In this document: positions 9,991 to 18,709 of the stretch, in pieces
How positions within the stretch are numbered: the first letter of the stretch is position 1
Layout: each line of letters opens with the position of its first letter
Assembly: GCF_002895005.1 (NCBI RefSeq)
Contig: NZ_POWF01000004.1
Location: 1 to 64,000 of the forward strand
Length of the DNA stretch: 64,000 nt
Source of the DNA: Hanstruepera neustonica
GTDB lineage: Bacteria; Bacteroidota; Bacteroidia; Flavobacteriales; Flavobacteriaceae
Direction of reading: 5' to 3'
Translations under genes and position numbers: made by a program
Notes under the pieces: generated by a model
What the model was told of the DNA's origin: nothing
What the model saw: only the letters and a program-made list of their open reading frames with translations
Database searches by the model: none

Positions 9991-11169
9991 TTAATTTCTT
10001 TTTATTACCATAGCAGAAGCACCACCACCACCATTACATATTGCTGCGGCACCAATTTTAGCATTATTCTGCTCTAAAACATTTAATAATGTAATCAAAA
10101 TTCTAACACCAGAACAACCAAGAGGGTGTCCTAATGAAACGGCACCACCATTGACATTGACATTGGAATCATTGAGGCCTAAAATTTTCATATTGGCTAA
10201 ACCAACCACGGAAAATGCTTCATTAAACTCAAAGTAATCAACATCATCAATTGTAATTCCAGCTTTGTCAAGCGCTTTAGGAAGTGCTTTGGCTGGAGCT
10301 GTTGTAAACCATTCTGGCTCATGTGCAGCATCGGCATAGCCTGCTATAGTTGCCAAAGGTTTTAATCCCAGTTCTTCGGCTTTTTCTCTACTCATTAATA
10401 CCATAGCACCTGCGCCATCATTAATGGTTGAAGCGTTTGCGGCTGTTACTGTCCCTTCTTTTGTAAAAGCAGGACGTAGTGCAGGGATTTTTTCTATTTT
10501 GACATTAGTATACTCTTCATCTTTTGAAACAACCAATGCGTCCCCTCGTCTTTGAGGTACTTCAACAGGTACCACTTCATTGTCAAATTTTCCTGATTCC
10601 CATGCTGCTGCTGAACGCTCATAAGATTGAATCGCAAATGCATCTTGTTCTTCTCTGGAAAAATTGTACTCTACAGCACAGGCATCTGCGCAAACACCCA
10701 TGGCGTTTTGGTCGTAAGCATCAACCAGACCATCTTTTTGCATACCATCAATCAATGTTGCTGGACCAAATTTGGTACCATTTCTGGCGTGCAAATAATG
10801 TGGAATTAAACTCATATTTTCCATACCTCCAGCAACAATTATATCAGCATCACCCAAAGCAATACTTTGAGCACCTTGCATAACGGCTTTCATTCCTGAA
10901 GAACATACTTTATTAACTGTAGTGCATGGCACAGTATTTGGGATACCTGCATAAATAGCTGCTTGTCTTGCTGGGGCTTGACCAGTTCCGGCCTGAACGA
11001 CATTACCCATTAATACCTCCTGAACCAACTCGGGCTTCAAGTTTATTTTACTTAAAGCGCCTTTAATGGCAATAGCTCCTAACCGAGGAGCTGGAATTGT
11101 AGATAATGAACCTAAAAAACTACCGATTGGAGTTCGTGCAGCAGAGACAATAACAACTTCTTTACTCAT
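9991..11169 (-). CDS. Acetyl-CoA C-acetyltransferase (thiolase)
   Basis: A type II (biosynthetic/degradative) thiolase of 392 residues that condenses two acetyl-CoA or cleaves acetoacetyl-CoA. Catalytic residues are all visible: nucleophile Cys89 (NKVCSSGMK), His348 (SLGHPLGCSG) and Cys378 (CNGGGGAS), plus the NEAF motif. Length is typical. No other beta-oxidation gene is adjacent, so whether it works in ketone body, butyrate or isoprenoid metabolism cannot be decided here. The NlpC/P60 gene follows. Confidence 0.95.
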   Translation of the reverse strand: MSKEVVIVSAARTPIGSFLGSLSTIPAPRLGAIAIKGALSKINLKPELVQEVLMGNVVQAGTGQAPARQAAIYAGIPNTVPCTTVNKVCSSGMKAVMQGAQSIALGDADIIVAGGMENMSLIPHYLHARNGTKFGPATLIDGMQKDGLVDAYDQNAMGVCADACAVEYNFSREEQDAFAIQSYERSAAAWESGKFDNEVVPVEVPQRRGDALVVSKDEEYTNVKIEKIPALRPAFTKEGTVTAANASTINDGAGAMVLMSREKAEELGLKPLATIAGYADAAHEPEWFTTAPAKALPKALDKAGITIDDVDYFEFNEAFSVVGLANMKILGLNDSNVNVNGGAVSLGHPLGCSGVRILITLLNVLEQNNAKIGAAAICNGGGGASAMVIKRN

Positions 11170-11272
11170 TTTGTGTGGGTTTAATTTTTATAGGTGCAAA
11201 ATTAATCATTTTTTCACAGAATCTAGAATGATTGATACATTATACTTGCACAATTAACGGTGATATTTTTAT

Positions 11273-11280
11273 TACATTTG
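11273..11280 (+). promoter_or_regulatory. Predicted -7 box upstream of the 7TM-HD gene
   Basis: TACATTTG is a perfect match to TAnnTTTG, 18 bp before the ATG. No TTG lies at the ideal distance upstream; the nearest is 24 bp away. Confidence 0.45.
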
Positions 11281-11298
11281 ACATTATAAAGTTATAGA

Positions 11299-13347
11299 AT
11301 GAAAGACTTCATTAATTTATTGTACAGAAACCATTCCTTGGGTTATAAGTTATTGTTGTTTTTAAGTACGACCTTCTTAATCGTTTATCTGTTTCCTAAA
11401 AGCGGTAAGTTTAAATATAATTTTGAAAGAGGTAAACCCTGGCAATCTGAAAGTTTGCAGGCTCCTTTTGATTTTGCTATTAAAAAAACAGATGCTGAAA
11501 TCAATTCCGAAAAGCAAGCCATTAAGGATAATGCCACATTGTATTTTGATATAGATGATAAGGTATACGAAAGAGTGTTGGCCAATTACAAATCTGAATT
11601 TCAAAATGTGTTTCCTGATACATTAGATGTTGCCACAAGCGCATTATTCTTTGCACATGGTGAGCAAATAATTAATAGACTTTATTCCAAAGGCATTTTA
11701 GGTGATGATTATAATTTTTCAGGAGATAGAAATATTATTATCCTCAACAATAATATTATAAAGGAAAGAACCCAGTTTTCACAATTAATAAAGCAAAACC
11801 AGCTTACAAACATTATTGATAACAGTTTGTTAGATGATACTTTCAAGGCTTACAAGACAGATTTTGTGTCGTTGTTTTATGATGTTATTGAGCCCAACAT
11901 TACTTTCAATAAGTTGTTTACAGATAGGGTTATTCAAAGTGAGCTTGACAAAGTGGCTTATACAAGAGGTAGCATTGAACGCGAAACCTTAATTATATCA
12001 AAAGGAGAAGTAGTTGAGGGCGATAAATTCCAAATTTTAAAATCGCTTGAAGCAGAATATGAATCTCAAGTTTGGACAGATTCCAATTACTATTGGGTCA
12101 TTGGAGCCTACACGCTATTGGTTTCATTAGCACTTTTGATGCTTCTGCTTTTTATTAAAAAGTATAGACCCGAAGTTTTTGAAAATAACACTAAAGTCAC
12201 TTTTATATTCTTCAATATTTTCTTGATGATATTCATTACAACTTTGGTGGTAAACTACAACTCAAAATATGTTTACGTAGTCCCGATATGTATTTTGCCT
12301 TTGGTCTTAAAAGCTTTCTTTGATGCCAGACTTGGTTTATTTGCCCATGTAATAACAGTCTTGCTTTTAGGCTTTATAGTGTCTAACAGTTACGAATATA
12401 TGTTTTTGCAAATTATAGCAGGAATTGTCACCATTTTGACCGTCTCGGAGTTGTATAAAAGAGCTAATTTATTCATATCTGTTGGACAAATAACCCTGAT
12501 TTACATTGTTGCATACTTCGCTTTTTTTGTTATTCATGAGGGTAGTGTAGATACCCTGAAATGGGAAACATTTGGTTTGTTTATCTTATGTGGTTTAGCT
12601 ACACTTTTTGTTCAGCCTCTAATATATGCTTATGAAAAATTATTTGGATTGGTTTCAGATGTCTCGTTGTTGGAACTATCGGATACCAATACCAAACTCT
12701 TAAAGGAGCTTTCGAATAAAGCTCCGGGAACATTTCATCATTCATTGAATGTTGCAAATCTGGCTGAAGCTGCTGCCAACGAAATAGGCGCCAATGCCAT
12801 GTTGGTTAGAGTAGGTGCTTTGTATCATGACATTGGTAAGATGAAAAACCCTACTTATTTTACTGAAAATCAATCGACAGGAATCAATCCGCATGATGAG
12901 TTATCCTCACGAGAGAGTGCTTCAATAATTATTAATCATGTAATCAATGGTATTGAAATTGCCCGTAAGAATAATTTACCAGATAGGATTATTGATTTTA
13001 TACGGACGCATCATGGAACCAGTGTGGTCTATTATTTTTACAAAAAAGAAAAAGAAATTAATTCAGATTTAGACGTTTATGAATTTGAATATCCTGGACC
13101 AAAACCTTTTAGTAAAGAAACAGCGATCTTAATGATGTGTGATAGTGTTGAGGCGGCATCTAAAAGCTTAAAGGAGCCAACATCATCAAAAATAGATGTC
13201 TTTGTAGAAAACATTATCAATAAGCAAATGAATGATGGTCAGTTCTTAAACGCCAACATTACATTCAAAGAAATACAGTCTATAAAAAAAGTATTGAAGC
13301 ATAAGCTCGCTAACATCTATCACCTTAGAATAGAATATCCAGAATAA
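11299..13347 (+). CDS. PgpH-like 7TM-HD domain phosphohydrolase
   Basis: 682 residues. A short N-terminal segment with one transmembrane helix (LLFLSTTFLIVYLF), a long extracytoplasmic region (about residues 35-260), a block of seven membrane helices (about 265-440), and a cytoplasmic HD domain. The HD motifs are clear: HHSLNVANLAEAAA, ALYHDIGKM, and RTHHGT further on. This is the YqfF/PgpH architecture; characterised members degrade cyclic di-AMP. No diadenylate cyclase is in the window, so cyclic di-AMP as substrate is taken from the family. A terminator follows directly. Confidence 0.9.
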   Translation: MKDFINLLYRNHSLGYKLLLFLSTTFLIVYLFPKSGKFKYNFERGKPWQSESLQAPFDFAIKKTDAEINSEKQAIKDNATLYFDIDDKVYERVLANYKSEFQNVFPDTLDVATSALFFAHGEQIINRLYSKGILGDDYNFSGDRNIIILNNNIIKERTQFSQLIKQNQLTNIIDNSLLDDTFKAYKTDFVSLFYDVIEPNITFNKLFTDRVIQSELDKVAYTRGSIERETLIISKGEVVEGDKFQILKSLEAEYESQVWTDSNYYWVIGAYTLLVSLALLMLLLFIKKYRPEVFENNTKVTFIFFNIFLMIFITTLVVNYNSKYVYVVPICILPLVLKAFFDARLGLFAHVITVLLLGFIVSNSYEYMFLQIIAGIVTILTVSELYKRANLFISVGQITLIYIVAYFAFFVIHEGSVDTLKWETFGLFILCGLATLFVQPLIYAYEKLFGLVSDVSLLELSDTNTKLLKELSNKAPGTFHHSLNVANLAEAAANEIGANAMLVRVGALYHDIGKMKNPTYFTENQSTGINPHDELSSRESASIIINHVINGIEIARKNNLPDRIIDFIRTHHGTSVVYYFYKKEKEINSDLDVYEFEYPGPKPFSKETAILMMCDSVEAASKSLKEPTSSKIDVFVENIINKQMNDGQFLNANITFKEIQSIKKVLKHKLANIYHLRIEYPE

Positions 13348-13360
13348 TTAAAAAATAAAA

Positions 13361-13389
13361 AAGCCATATCCTGAAAAGATATGGCTTTA
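13361..13389. terminator. Bidirectional terminator between the 7TM-HD gene and the tRNA unit
   Basis: GCCATATC and GATATGGC form the stem. On the minus strand it is followed by a run of T (TTTTTTATTTTTTAA), so it is strongest for the tRNA transcript; on the plus strand only TTTAT follows. Confidence 0.8.
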
Positions 13390-13392
13390 TAG

Positions 13393-13466
13393 TGATCGCG
13401 ACAGGATTCGAACCTGTGACCGTCTGCTTAGAAGGCAGATGCTCTATCCAGCTGAGCTACGCGACC
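13393..13466 (-). tRNA. tRNA-Arg (anticodon TCT)
   Basis: Cloverleaf can be drawn on the minus strand: acceptor GGTCGCG with CGCGATC and discriminator A, D-arm with AGCTGGATA, anticodon loop CTTCTAA giving TCT, and T-arm with GGTTCGAATCC. 74 nt, CCA not encoded. Last of three tRNAs in the unit. Confidence 0.95.
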
Positions 13467-13502
13467 ATTCAATCACGCTACAGCGCGATGAAAAAAAATA
13501 AG

Positions 13503-13577
13503 TCGGGGTGGCAGGATTCGAACCTGCGACCTCCGCGTCCCAAACGCGGCGCGATAACCGGGCTACGCTACACCCCG
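13503..13577 (-). tRNA. tRNA-Pro (anticodon TGG)
   Basis: Acceptor CGGGGTG pairs with CACCCCG, discriminator A. The anticodon stem-loop GCGTTTGGGACGC places TGG in the loop, and the T-arm has GGTTCGAATCC. 75 nt, CCA not encoded. It lies 36 nt before tRNA-Arg. Confidence 0.95.
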
Positions 13578-13599
13578 AAATAAGGTTATCATTAAAGTG

Positions 13600-13683
13600 C
13601 GGAGAGACGGGGATTCGAACCCCGGCGACACTTACGCGTCGACAGATTAGCAATCTGCTCCATTACCACTCTGGCACCTCTCC
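13600..13683 (-). tRNA. tRNA-Ser (anticodon GCT)
   Basis: Acceptor GGAGAGG with TCTCTCC and discriminator G, as usual for serine. The anticodon stem-loop AGATTGCTAATCT gives GCT. A long variable arm (around CGACGCGTAAGTGTCG) marks it as class II. First tRNA of the unit. Confidence 0.95.
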
Positions 13684-13688
13684 AATTA

Positions 13689-13704
13689 AAAAGAACGTTC
13701 TTTT
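13689..13704. repeat. 16 bp perfect palindrome in the tRNA leader
   Basis: AAAAGAACGTTCTTTT lies between the predicted promoter and the 5' end of tRNA-Ser, inside the expected leader. It could be a hairpin in the RNase P leader or a protein site. Confidence 0.6.
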
Positions 13705-13714
13705 AATGCGGATG

Positions 13715-13745
13715 CAAATGTAACTTTTCATTACAAAGAACGCAA
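13715..13745 (-). promoter_or_regulatory. Predicted promoter of the tRNA Ser-Pro-Arg unit
   Basis: On the minus strand TTG (13743-13745), a 20 bp spacer, and TACATTTG (13715-13722), a perfect -7 box. Transcription would begin near 13708, about 25 nt before mature tRNA-Ser. Confidence 0.75.
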
Positions 13746-13828
13746 CTATTTTTTAAACTTTTTATGCTGTTTTTAGAATTAAGGTAGCTTCAGTAGAAAC
13801 TTTTTTAGTAATGTGTTTACGTTTAGTA

Positions 13829-14485
13829 CTATAAAATATTCTTTATCGTATCGTATCGTATTTCATTAAAGTTGGAAATGATTTTATCTGCTTTAGAATA
13901 ATCCTGATTTTTTGAATGCGGACTTTTAAACCCAACACAGAATATGCCAGCAGAATTGGCTGCTTGAATACCGTTTGTTGAGTCTTCAATGACCATGCAG
14001 TTTTTAGTTTCAAAACCAGCTGTTTGGGCGGCTTTCAAAAAGATTTCAGGATGTGGTTTAGATGCTTTTAAATCAGCACCGCTCAATTTTCCTTTAAAAT
14101 ATTTATCCAAATCAAATCTATCAAACACATTATTGATGGTTTGCATTGATGCCGAAGATGCCAATACTAGTGTGAGTTCATTTTCATAGTAGTCTTTTAT
14201 TAAGTCAAAAACGCCGTCTAGCATTTTTAGACTGGAATCACTTATAAAAAGTTCTTTAAAAATGTCACGCTTAATTTGTACGAGTTCTTCTGGATTTTTC
14301 TGAATGCTAAAATGATCGCATAAATGTTTACAGACATTAATTGTTGATTGACCTGTAAATGTCTGATAATGTTCTTCCGTGACATCAATTTTTACAGAGT
14401 CAAACATTCCAAAGTAAGCTTTGTGATGCAGTGGTTCAGTATCTACAATCACGCCATCCATATCAAATAATACAGCTTTTAACAT
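13829..14485 (-). CDS. HAD-IA phosphatase, beta-phosphoglucomutase-like
   Basis: 218 residues, length typical for the subfamily. Motif I is LFDMDGVIVDT with nucleophile Asp8 and acid/base Asp10; the cap region follows; motif II is LASSAS; the lysine motif is around KASKPHPEIF; motif III is VIEDSTNGIQAA. Proteins of this type act on small phosphorylated sugars; the substrate cannot be read from sequence. It is the last gene of a minus-strand run, 4 bp after the methyltransferase. Its last codons contain a short TATCG triple repeat (about 13846-13862). Confidence 0.88.
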   Translation of the reverse strand: MLKAVLFDMDGVIVDTEPLHHKAYFGMFDSVKIDVTEEHYQTFTGQSTINVCKHLCDHFSIQKNPEELVQIKRDIFKELFISDSSLKMLDGVFDLIKDYYENELTLVLASSASMQTINNVFDRFDLDKYFKGKLSGADLKASKPHPEIFLKAAQTAGFETKNCMVIEDSTNGIQAANSAGIFCVGFKSPHSKNQDYSKADKIISNFNEIRYDTIKNIL

Positions 14486-14489
14486 AAAT

Positions 14490-15677
14490 TCATCTTTGTT
14501 TTTTACAAATGATTATAATTCTTTCATTGCTTGGATTGGTCGTAAAAAAGAGATAAATATCACCACCATCCTGAATGCTTAATTTTTTTCGAATGTCTTT
14601 TACGGTTTCAGGAAAGTTTCGTGTAGTGATATTGGCTTTTTTGATATTCGTTTTTTTAAATTTTTTTTTATTGTAAGGTATGACATTTTCAACCTTAAAT
14701 TTGCGGCCAGGAAATTCAAACAACGTGTCTGATGTGTATAAATGGGTATGTTTGTGGAGCTTACATAAATTGAATTGTGACGCTAAACTGTTAAAAGCAC
14801 CTGCTTTTAAAATGGCAGCATTGGGCTCATATAAATAGGTTAGTGGATGACTGAAATTTACATCATAACTGGATTCTTTTGAAATGTCAAAACAGAATGT
14901 TTCTTCCTTGTCTTTTATCAAGTTGACTGCCGTAATCTTAATAGCGGCTTCATAATTCTTTTCTAAAACCCACAAAAGTTCCTTGACTTCATTGTTTACT
15001 GCCAAAACAAAAATGGATTTAACATGGTCCAGTTCATTAATACCCGCTGAAATATCCAGAAGTGGAGAAGTCTTAATAAGAATATGATCACTTTTTGAGA
15101 ATAACAAATCAAAATGTTTAGGGACATTGGGTAGACAATCGTTTAAGAAAAACACCTTACCCTTAGCGTCATGCCGTCTGGAAGGATCAATGTAAATCCA
15201 ATCAAAAGTAGTTTTTTGTTTTTTCAGGTATGCTATTCCATCAGAATGAACACAACTGATATTGTCGACTTGTAACTGTTTAAAATTGTGCGCAACGATT
15301 TCAGATAATTCCTGACTAATTTCGCAATGGGTTACTGAATCAAAATATTTTGAAAAATAGTAAGCGTCAACGGCAAAACCACCAGTAATATCAATAAGTG
15401 TCTTTCCTTGAGTTTTAATTAAATTAGCTTTGTAATGCGCGGTAAATTCTGATGATGTTTGTTCTATATTTAATTTATTTGGATATAGAATAAAAGGGGA
15501 ATTAAACCACGTTGGTAACTTATTTTTACAGCGTTTTTTGGCTTCAATCTGCTCGGCTAACAGTTTAATATCTGTAGTTATATCTTTGTGTTTTGTTAAT
15601 AAAAGGTCAGAAATATCCTCATTAAGATTTTTATTAATAAACTCTTGATTTTCAATATTTAATATTGATAGATTCAA
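14490..15677 (-). CDS. Class I SAM methyltransferase with THUMP-like domain
   Basis: 395 residues. The central part has the Rossmann methyltransferase motif I (LIDITGGFAVDAYYF), followed by the acidic motif II (THCEIS) and a DWIYIDPSRR motif similar to the DPPY-type active site. The C-terminal third (after about residue 300) matches the small ferredoxin-like/THUMP-like region of the Bacteroidota family typified by PG_1098. Such proteins are thought to modify RNA, but the substrate is unknown. It lies in a run with two other RNA methyltransferases (TrmH-type and RsmE), which fits an RNA role. Spacing to the flanking genes is 4 and 6 bp. Confidence 0.82.
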   Translation of the reverse strand: MNLSILNIENQEFINKNLNEDISDLLLTKHKDITTDIKLLAEQIEAKKRCKNKLPTWFNSPFILYPNKLNIEQTSSEFTAHYKANLIKTQGKTLIDITGGFAVDAYYFSKYFDSVTHCEISQELSEIVAHNFKQLQVDNISCVHSDGIAYLKKQKTTFDWIYIDPSRRHDAKGKVFFLNDCLPNVPKHFDLLFSKSDHILIKTSPLLDISAGINELDHVKSIFVLAVNNEVKELLWVLEKNYEAAIKITAVNLIKDKEETFCFDISKESSYDVNFSHPLTYLYEPNAAILKAGAFNSLASQFNLCKLHKHTHLYTSDTLFEFPGRKFKVENVIPYNKKKFKKTNIKKANITTRNFPETVKDIRKKLSIQDGGDIYLFFTTNPSNERIIIICKKQR

Positions 15678-15683
15678 GTCTTA

Positions 15684-16772
15684 CTATAAATCTTTGGTTA
15701 GTTTTTGGACGATTTTATTTTCAGAAAGAAACTCTTTTAAAATTACTTTTAGGGCGGTATATGCTGGTACAGCCACAATCATGCCTACTACACCAAATAA
15801 TAGACCTGCAATAACAATAGTCAAAAATATTTCCAAAGGATGTGATTTAACACTTTTTGAGAATATTAATGGTTGACTGATGAAGTTATCAATGAGTTGC
15901 CCAAAAGTTATCACACCAATTACTTTAAGAGTAATGGGGATAATCACGTCATTAAATCCTTCCCCTAAATTGCTCGTCATGGTCAGGAAAATCATGATGG
16001 CGCCACCAATCATTGGTCCCAAATAAGGTATTAAATTGATAAGTGCACATAGAAATGCTATGACTATAGTATTTTCAACACCAATTATTAAAAGTCCAAT
16101 CGTGTATATTATAAAAAGCACAGAAATCTGCAATACCAGCCCAACAAAATATCGAGACAACAAATCCTTTATTTTGTCAATGGATTTTTTTAGTCGTGTT
16201 TCTTTGTTATCTGGGACTAACGTCATGAGACTATTTTCAAACAGTTTACTATCCTTTAGAAAGAAAAATGATATAAATAATACAGAAAACAGACCAATAC
16301 TGAAATTACCCAGACCACTCATAAAAGTATTCAAGAAATTCGGAATAACAGAATAATCAATTCTTGAAAGAATATGACTGTCTTTCAAGGATTCTTCAAC
16401 TTCTAAGGCATTGATTCCAAAATATTGAGTAGTCTCATTGTAAAGGTCTTTGACACTACTTTCTAATTGATTAATATCCAATAACGATAAATTATGACCT
16501 TGTTCTGCTAGCAAAGGAATAAACAACATAATTAACCCGACCATAACACCAATCAAAAGAAACATGGTTATGGCAACAGCAAGGGTATTATTAAACTTTA
16601 ATTTATTGCGCAGAAACATTACTATAGGGCGACCAGTTAGTGATACAACTACGGATATCAATATATATACAATGACTGACTGGATAGCATAAATGAAGTA
16701 TAATAAAGCACTTATACCAATTACAATTGCTAATGCCCTTAAAATTCCGTTGGCTATTTCTTTTGAATTCAT
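15684..16772 (-). CDS. AI-2E family membrane protein (permease-like)
   Basis: 362 residues with about seven to eight membrane helices: two near the N-terminus (ALAIVIGISALLYFIYA; VYILISVVVSLTG), a third at MFLLIGVMVGLIMLFIPLL, then a large loop with amphipathic helices, and a hydrophobic C-terminal half with the family pattern PYLGPMIGG and a late GVVGMIVAVPAYTALK. The family is broad: AI-2 exporters, Na+/H+ antiporters and unknown members. The signal molecule itself is not implied. Six base pairs before the methyltransferase gene, and 37 bp after the TrmH-type gene. Confidence 0.9.
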   Translation of the reverse strand: MNSKEIANGILRALAIVIGISALLYFIYAIQSVIVYILISVVVSLTGRPIVMFLRNKLKFNNTLAVAITMFLLIGVMVGLIMLFIPLLAEQGHNLSLLDINQLESSVKDLYNETTQYFGINALEVEESLKDSHILSRIDYSVIPNFLNTFMSGLGNFSIGLFSVLFISFFFLKDSKLFENSLMTLVPDNKETRLKKSIDKIKDLLSRYFVGLVLQISVLFIIYTIGLLIIGVENTIVIAFLCALINLIPYLGPMIGGAIMIFLTMTSNLGEGFNDVIIPITLKVIGVITFGQLIDNFISQPLIFSKSVKSHPLEIFLTIVIAGLLFGVVGMIVAVPAYTALKVILKEFLSENKIVQKLTKDL

Positions 16773-16809
16773 TTAGTAAATATACAGATTGAAGCTCAAT
16801 TCACCTTAC

Positions 16810-17316
16810 TTATGAATCAATTAGTTGCTTGGTAATTTCATATAGGGCAATAGAAGTTGCTTGTACAACATTCATACTGCTGTTTTGTCCATACATGTTA
16901 ATATGTAGTTTGTTATGACATTGGTCTAAAATCGATTCGGATACACCAAAGTTTTCGTCACCAATAATTAAAGCAATAGGGCTATTCGATTTTACTTTGA
17001 AATTGTTTAGAGGTATGCTATCCGTAGTAATTTCAAGTGCGATGATTTGATAATTAGATTCCTTGCAACTATTGATTGCGGTTTGAATATCACAATTTAA
17101 TTCATAGGCAACTACTTTTTCTGCAGAACGTGAAGCTCTGGTGGATTTTCTGCTTAAAGCAAGATCATCACCACAGAATATTATTTTTTCAACCCCAAAA
17201 GCATCAGCAGCTCTTAAAAGGCTACCGATATTTGCGGCATTTGAAATATTGTCACAAATTATAACAATCGGGAATTGTTTTTGTGTAAATGTTGTATTGT
17301 AATGATTGCGTTGCAA
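16810..17316 (-). CDS. TrmH/SpoU-family RNA methyltransferase
   Basis: 168 residues, a SPOUT-fold 2'-O-methyltransferase for tRNA or rRNA. The three SpoU motifs are present: NAANIGSLLRAADAFG, IALIIGDENFGVSE, and NSSMNVVQATSIALYE. The frame contains no ATG near its start: the best candidate is TTG at 17314-17316, giving (M)QRNHYNTTF. The frame stays open upstream to a stop at 17356 and includes an ATT at 17352, so a longer form is possible. It follows the DUF4159 gene by 42 bp. No N-terminal L30e-like domain is present. Specific target not known. Confidence 0.85.
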   Translation of the reverse strand: MQRNHYNTTFTQKQFPIVIICDNISNAANIGSLLRAADAFGVEKIIFCGDDLALSRKSTRASRSAEKVVAYELNCDIQTAINSCKESNYQIIALEITTDSIPLNNFKVKSNSPIALIIGDENFGVSESILDQCHNKLHINMYGQNSSMNVVQATSIALYEITKQLIDS

Positions 17317-17358
17317 TTCTCTTAAGGTTGAAGTTTTTATATGTTCTAGAATCTCTTA

Positions 17359-18012
17359 TTAATTCTCAAAAGCATATTTAACAATATTAGCTCCCATTTT
17401 CAAAGCCTTTTCTCGAACATCTTCAGGATCGTTATGAACGACTTGATCTTCCCAACCATCACCTAAATCACTTTCAAAAGTAAAGAGTAAAACTAATCGT
17501 GATTCATGAAATATTCCAAGTGCTTGAGGGCGTTTTCCATCATGTTCATGAATTTTCGGTAACCCTTCTGGAAAAGAGTAAGCAATATTGAATATAGGAT
17601 GATTGGCAGGAATTTCAATCAAATCAGAATTAGGGAACACTTTTTTTAGCTCTTCAGTTATGTAAGGCTTCATGCCATAGTTATCATCAATATGCAAAAA
17701 TCCACCAGAAATCAAATAGTTTCTTAAGTTGGTGGCATCATCTTCATTAAAAAACACATTGCCATGACCGGTCATGTGAATGAAAGGATATTGAAAAATA
17801 TCGGTGCTTCCAACCTCAACTGTTTCTGGTTTGGAATTTATTTTAGTCTTAATATTGTTGTTACAAAATCTAATGAGATTGGGCAGGGCAGTCGGATTCC
17901 CATACCAATCACCACCACCTTTGTATTTAAGCACGGCAATATCTTGAGAAATAGCGGTGATAGGAAGGCAACAAATTAAAAGTAACCAAATGATTTTCAT
18001 AGAGTTATTCAT
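17359..18012 (-). CDS. Secreted DUF4159 domain protein
   Basis: 217 residues with a Sec signal peptide (KIIWLLLICCLPITAISQ). The rest is one DUF4159 domain, recognisable by the ordered features KYKGGGDWYG, HMTGHGNVFFNEDD, GGFLHIDDNYGM and a Glu-Pro-Asn/His-rich end (IPANHPIF, PKIHEHDG). The fold is related to glutamine-amidotransferase-like/ThuA proteins, without a known activity. It may start at the first ATG (18012), overlapping rsmE by 8 bp, or at the internal ATG four codons later. The tight coupling to rsmE is common in Bacteroidota. Confidence 0.85.
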   Translation of the reverse strand: MNNSMKIIWLLLICCLPITAISQDIAVLKYKGGGDWYGNPTALPNLIRFCNNNIKTKINSKPETVEVGSTDIFQYPFIHMTGHGNVFFNEDDATNLRNYLISGGFLHIDDNYGMKPYITEELKKVFPNSDLIEIPANHPIFNIAYSFPEGLPKIHEHDGKRPQALGIFHESRLVLLFTFESDLGDGWEDQVVHNDPEDVREKALKMGANIVKYAFEN

Positions 18013-18709
18013 TTACAAATACTACGCTATGACAAGCTACTATGGCAGCTGTTTCTGTGCGTAATCTGGTTTCACCCAAAGTTACGGGAATAAATTTATT
18101 GTGTAAAGCCATTTCAATTTCTTTAACACTAAAATCGCCTTCAGGTCCAATGAGTATTGTAATATCTTGATCTTTATTAAGCTGCTCTTTTAAAAATAAT
18201 TTATGATTGTCTTCACAATGGGCAATAAATCGTTGTCCGATTAATGCTACTTTCATAAAATCACTAAAGCTTATTTGCTCATTAAGTTTTGGCAAATAAC
18301 ATTGTAGCGATTGTTTCATAGCCGATTGGATAATCTTGTTATAACGTTCTGGTTTAATGGTTTTGCGCTCACTGTGATCACAGATAATAGGCGTTATTTC
18401 ATCTATTCCTAATTCGGTACTTTTTTCTAAAAACCATTCATAGCGGTCATTGAGCTTTGTTGGTGCAACCGCAAGATGAATTCTGTAATTTTTTTTTGGT
18501 TTCTTTTCTTTTTCAATAATATTGGCGATACATTTTTTTATGTCAGCTTGTATTATGGAGGCTTTGAATAACCAACCCTTTCCATTGGTAATATCTAAAG
18601 AGTCACCAACAGCTTTCCGCAACACCTTAACAATGTGTCTGCTCTCTTCTTTGTCAAAAATGATTTCTTGGGAAGTTTCGGTTATATCAGGGTTGAAGAA
18701 TAATTGCAT
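18005..18709 (-). CDS. rsmE: 16S rRNA (uracil(1498)-N(3))-methyltransferase RsmE
   Basis: 234 residues, a SPOUT methyltransferase that modifies U1498 at the decoding centre of the small subunit. An N-terminal PUA-like part (ESRHIVKVLRKAVGD) precedes the catalytic part, with the family signatures LIGPEGDFSVKEIE and VTLGETRLRTETA. The start ATG overlaps the stop of the parvulin gene by one base, and the 3' end overlaps the DUF4159 gene, so translation is probably coupled. Confidence 0.95.
   Translation of the reverse strand: MQLFFNPDITETSQEIIFDKEESRHIVKVLRKAVGDSLDITNGKGWLFKASIIQADIKKCIANIIEKEKKPKKNYRIHLAVAPTKLNDRYEWFLEKSTELGIDEITPIICDHSERKTIKPERYNKIIQSAMKQSLQCYLPKLNEQISFSDFMKVALIGQRFIAHCEDNHKLFLKEQLNKDQDITILIGPEGDFSVKEIEMALHNKFIPVTLGETRLRTETAAIVACHSVVFVNE

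Noticed and set aside
10524-10883. Plus-strand frame of 119 codons inside the thiolase
   Set aside because: It is antisense to a well-supported gene and shows only low-complexity His/Gln/Leu content.
13392-13723. Open frames on both strands over the tRNA genes
   Set aside because: They cover three clear tRNAs and have no protein-like composition or conserved motif.
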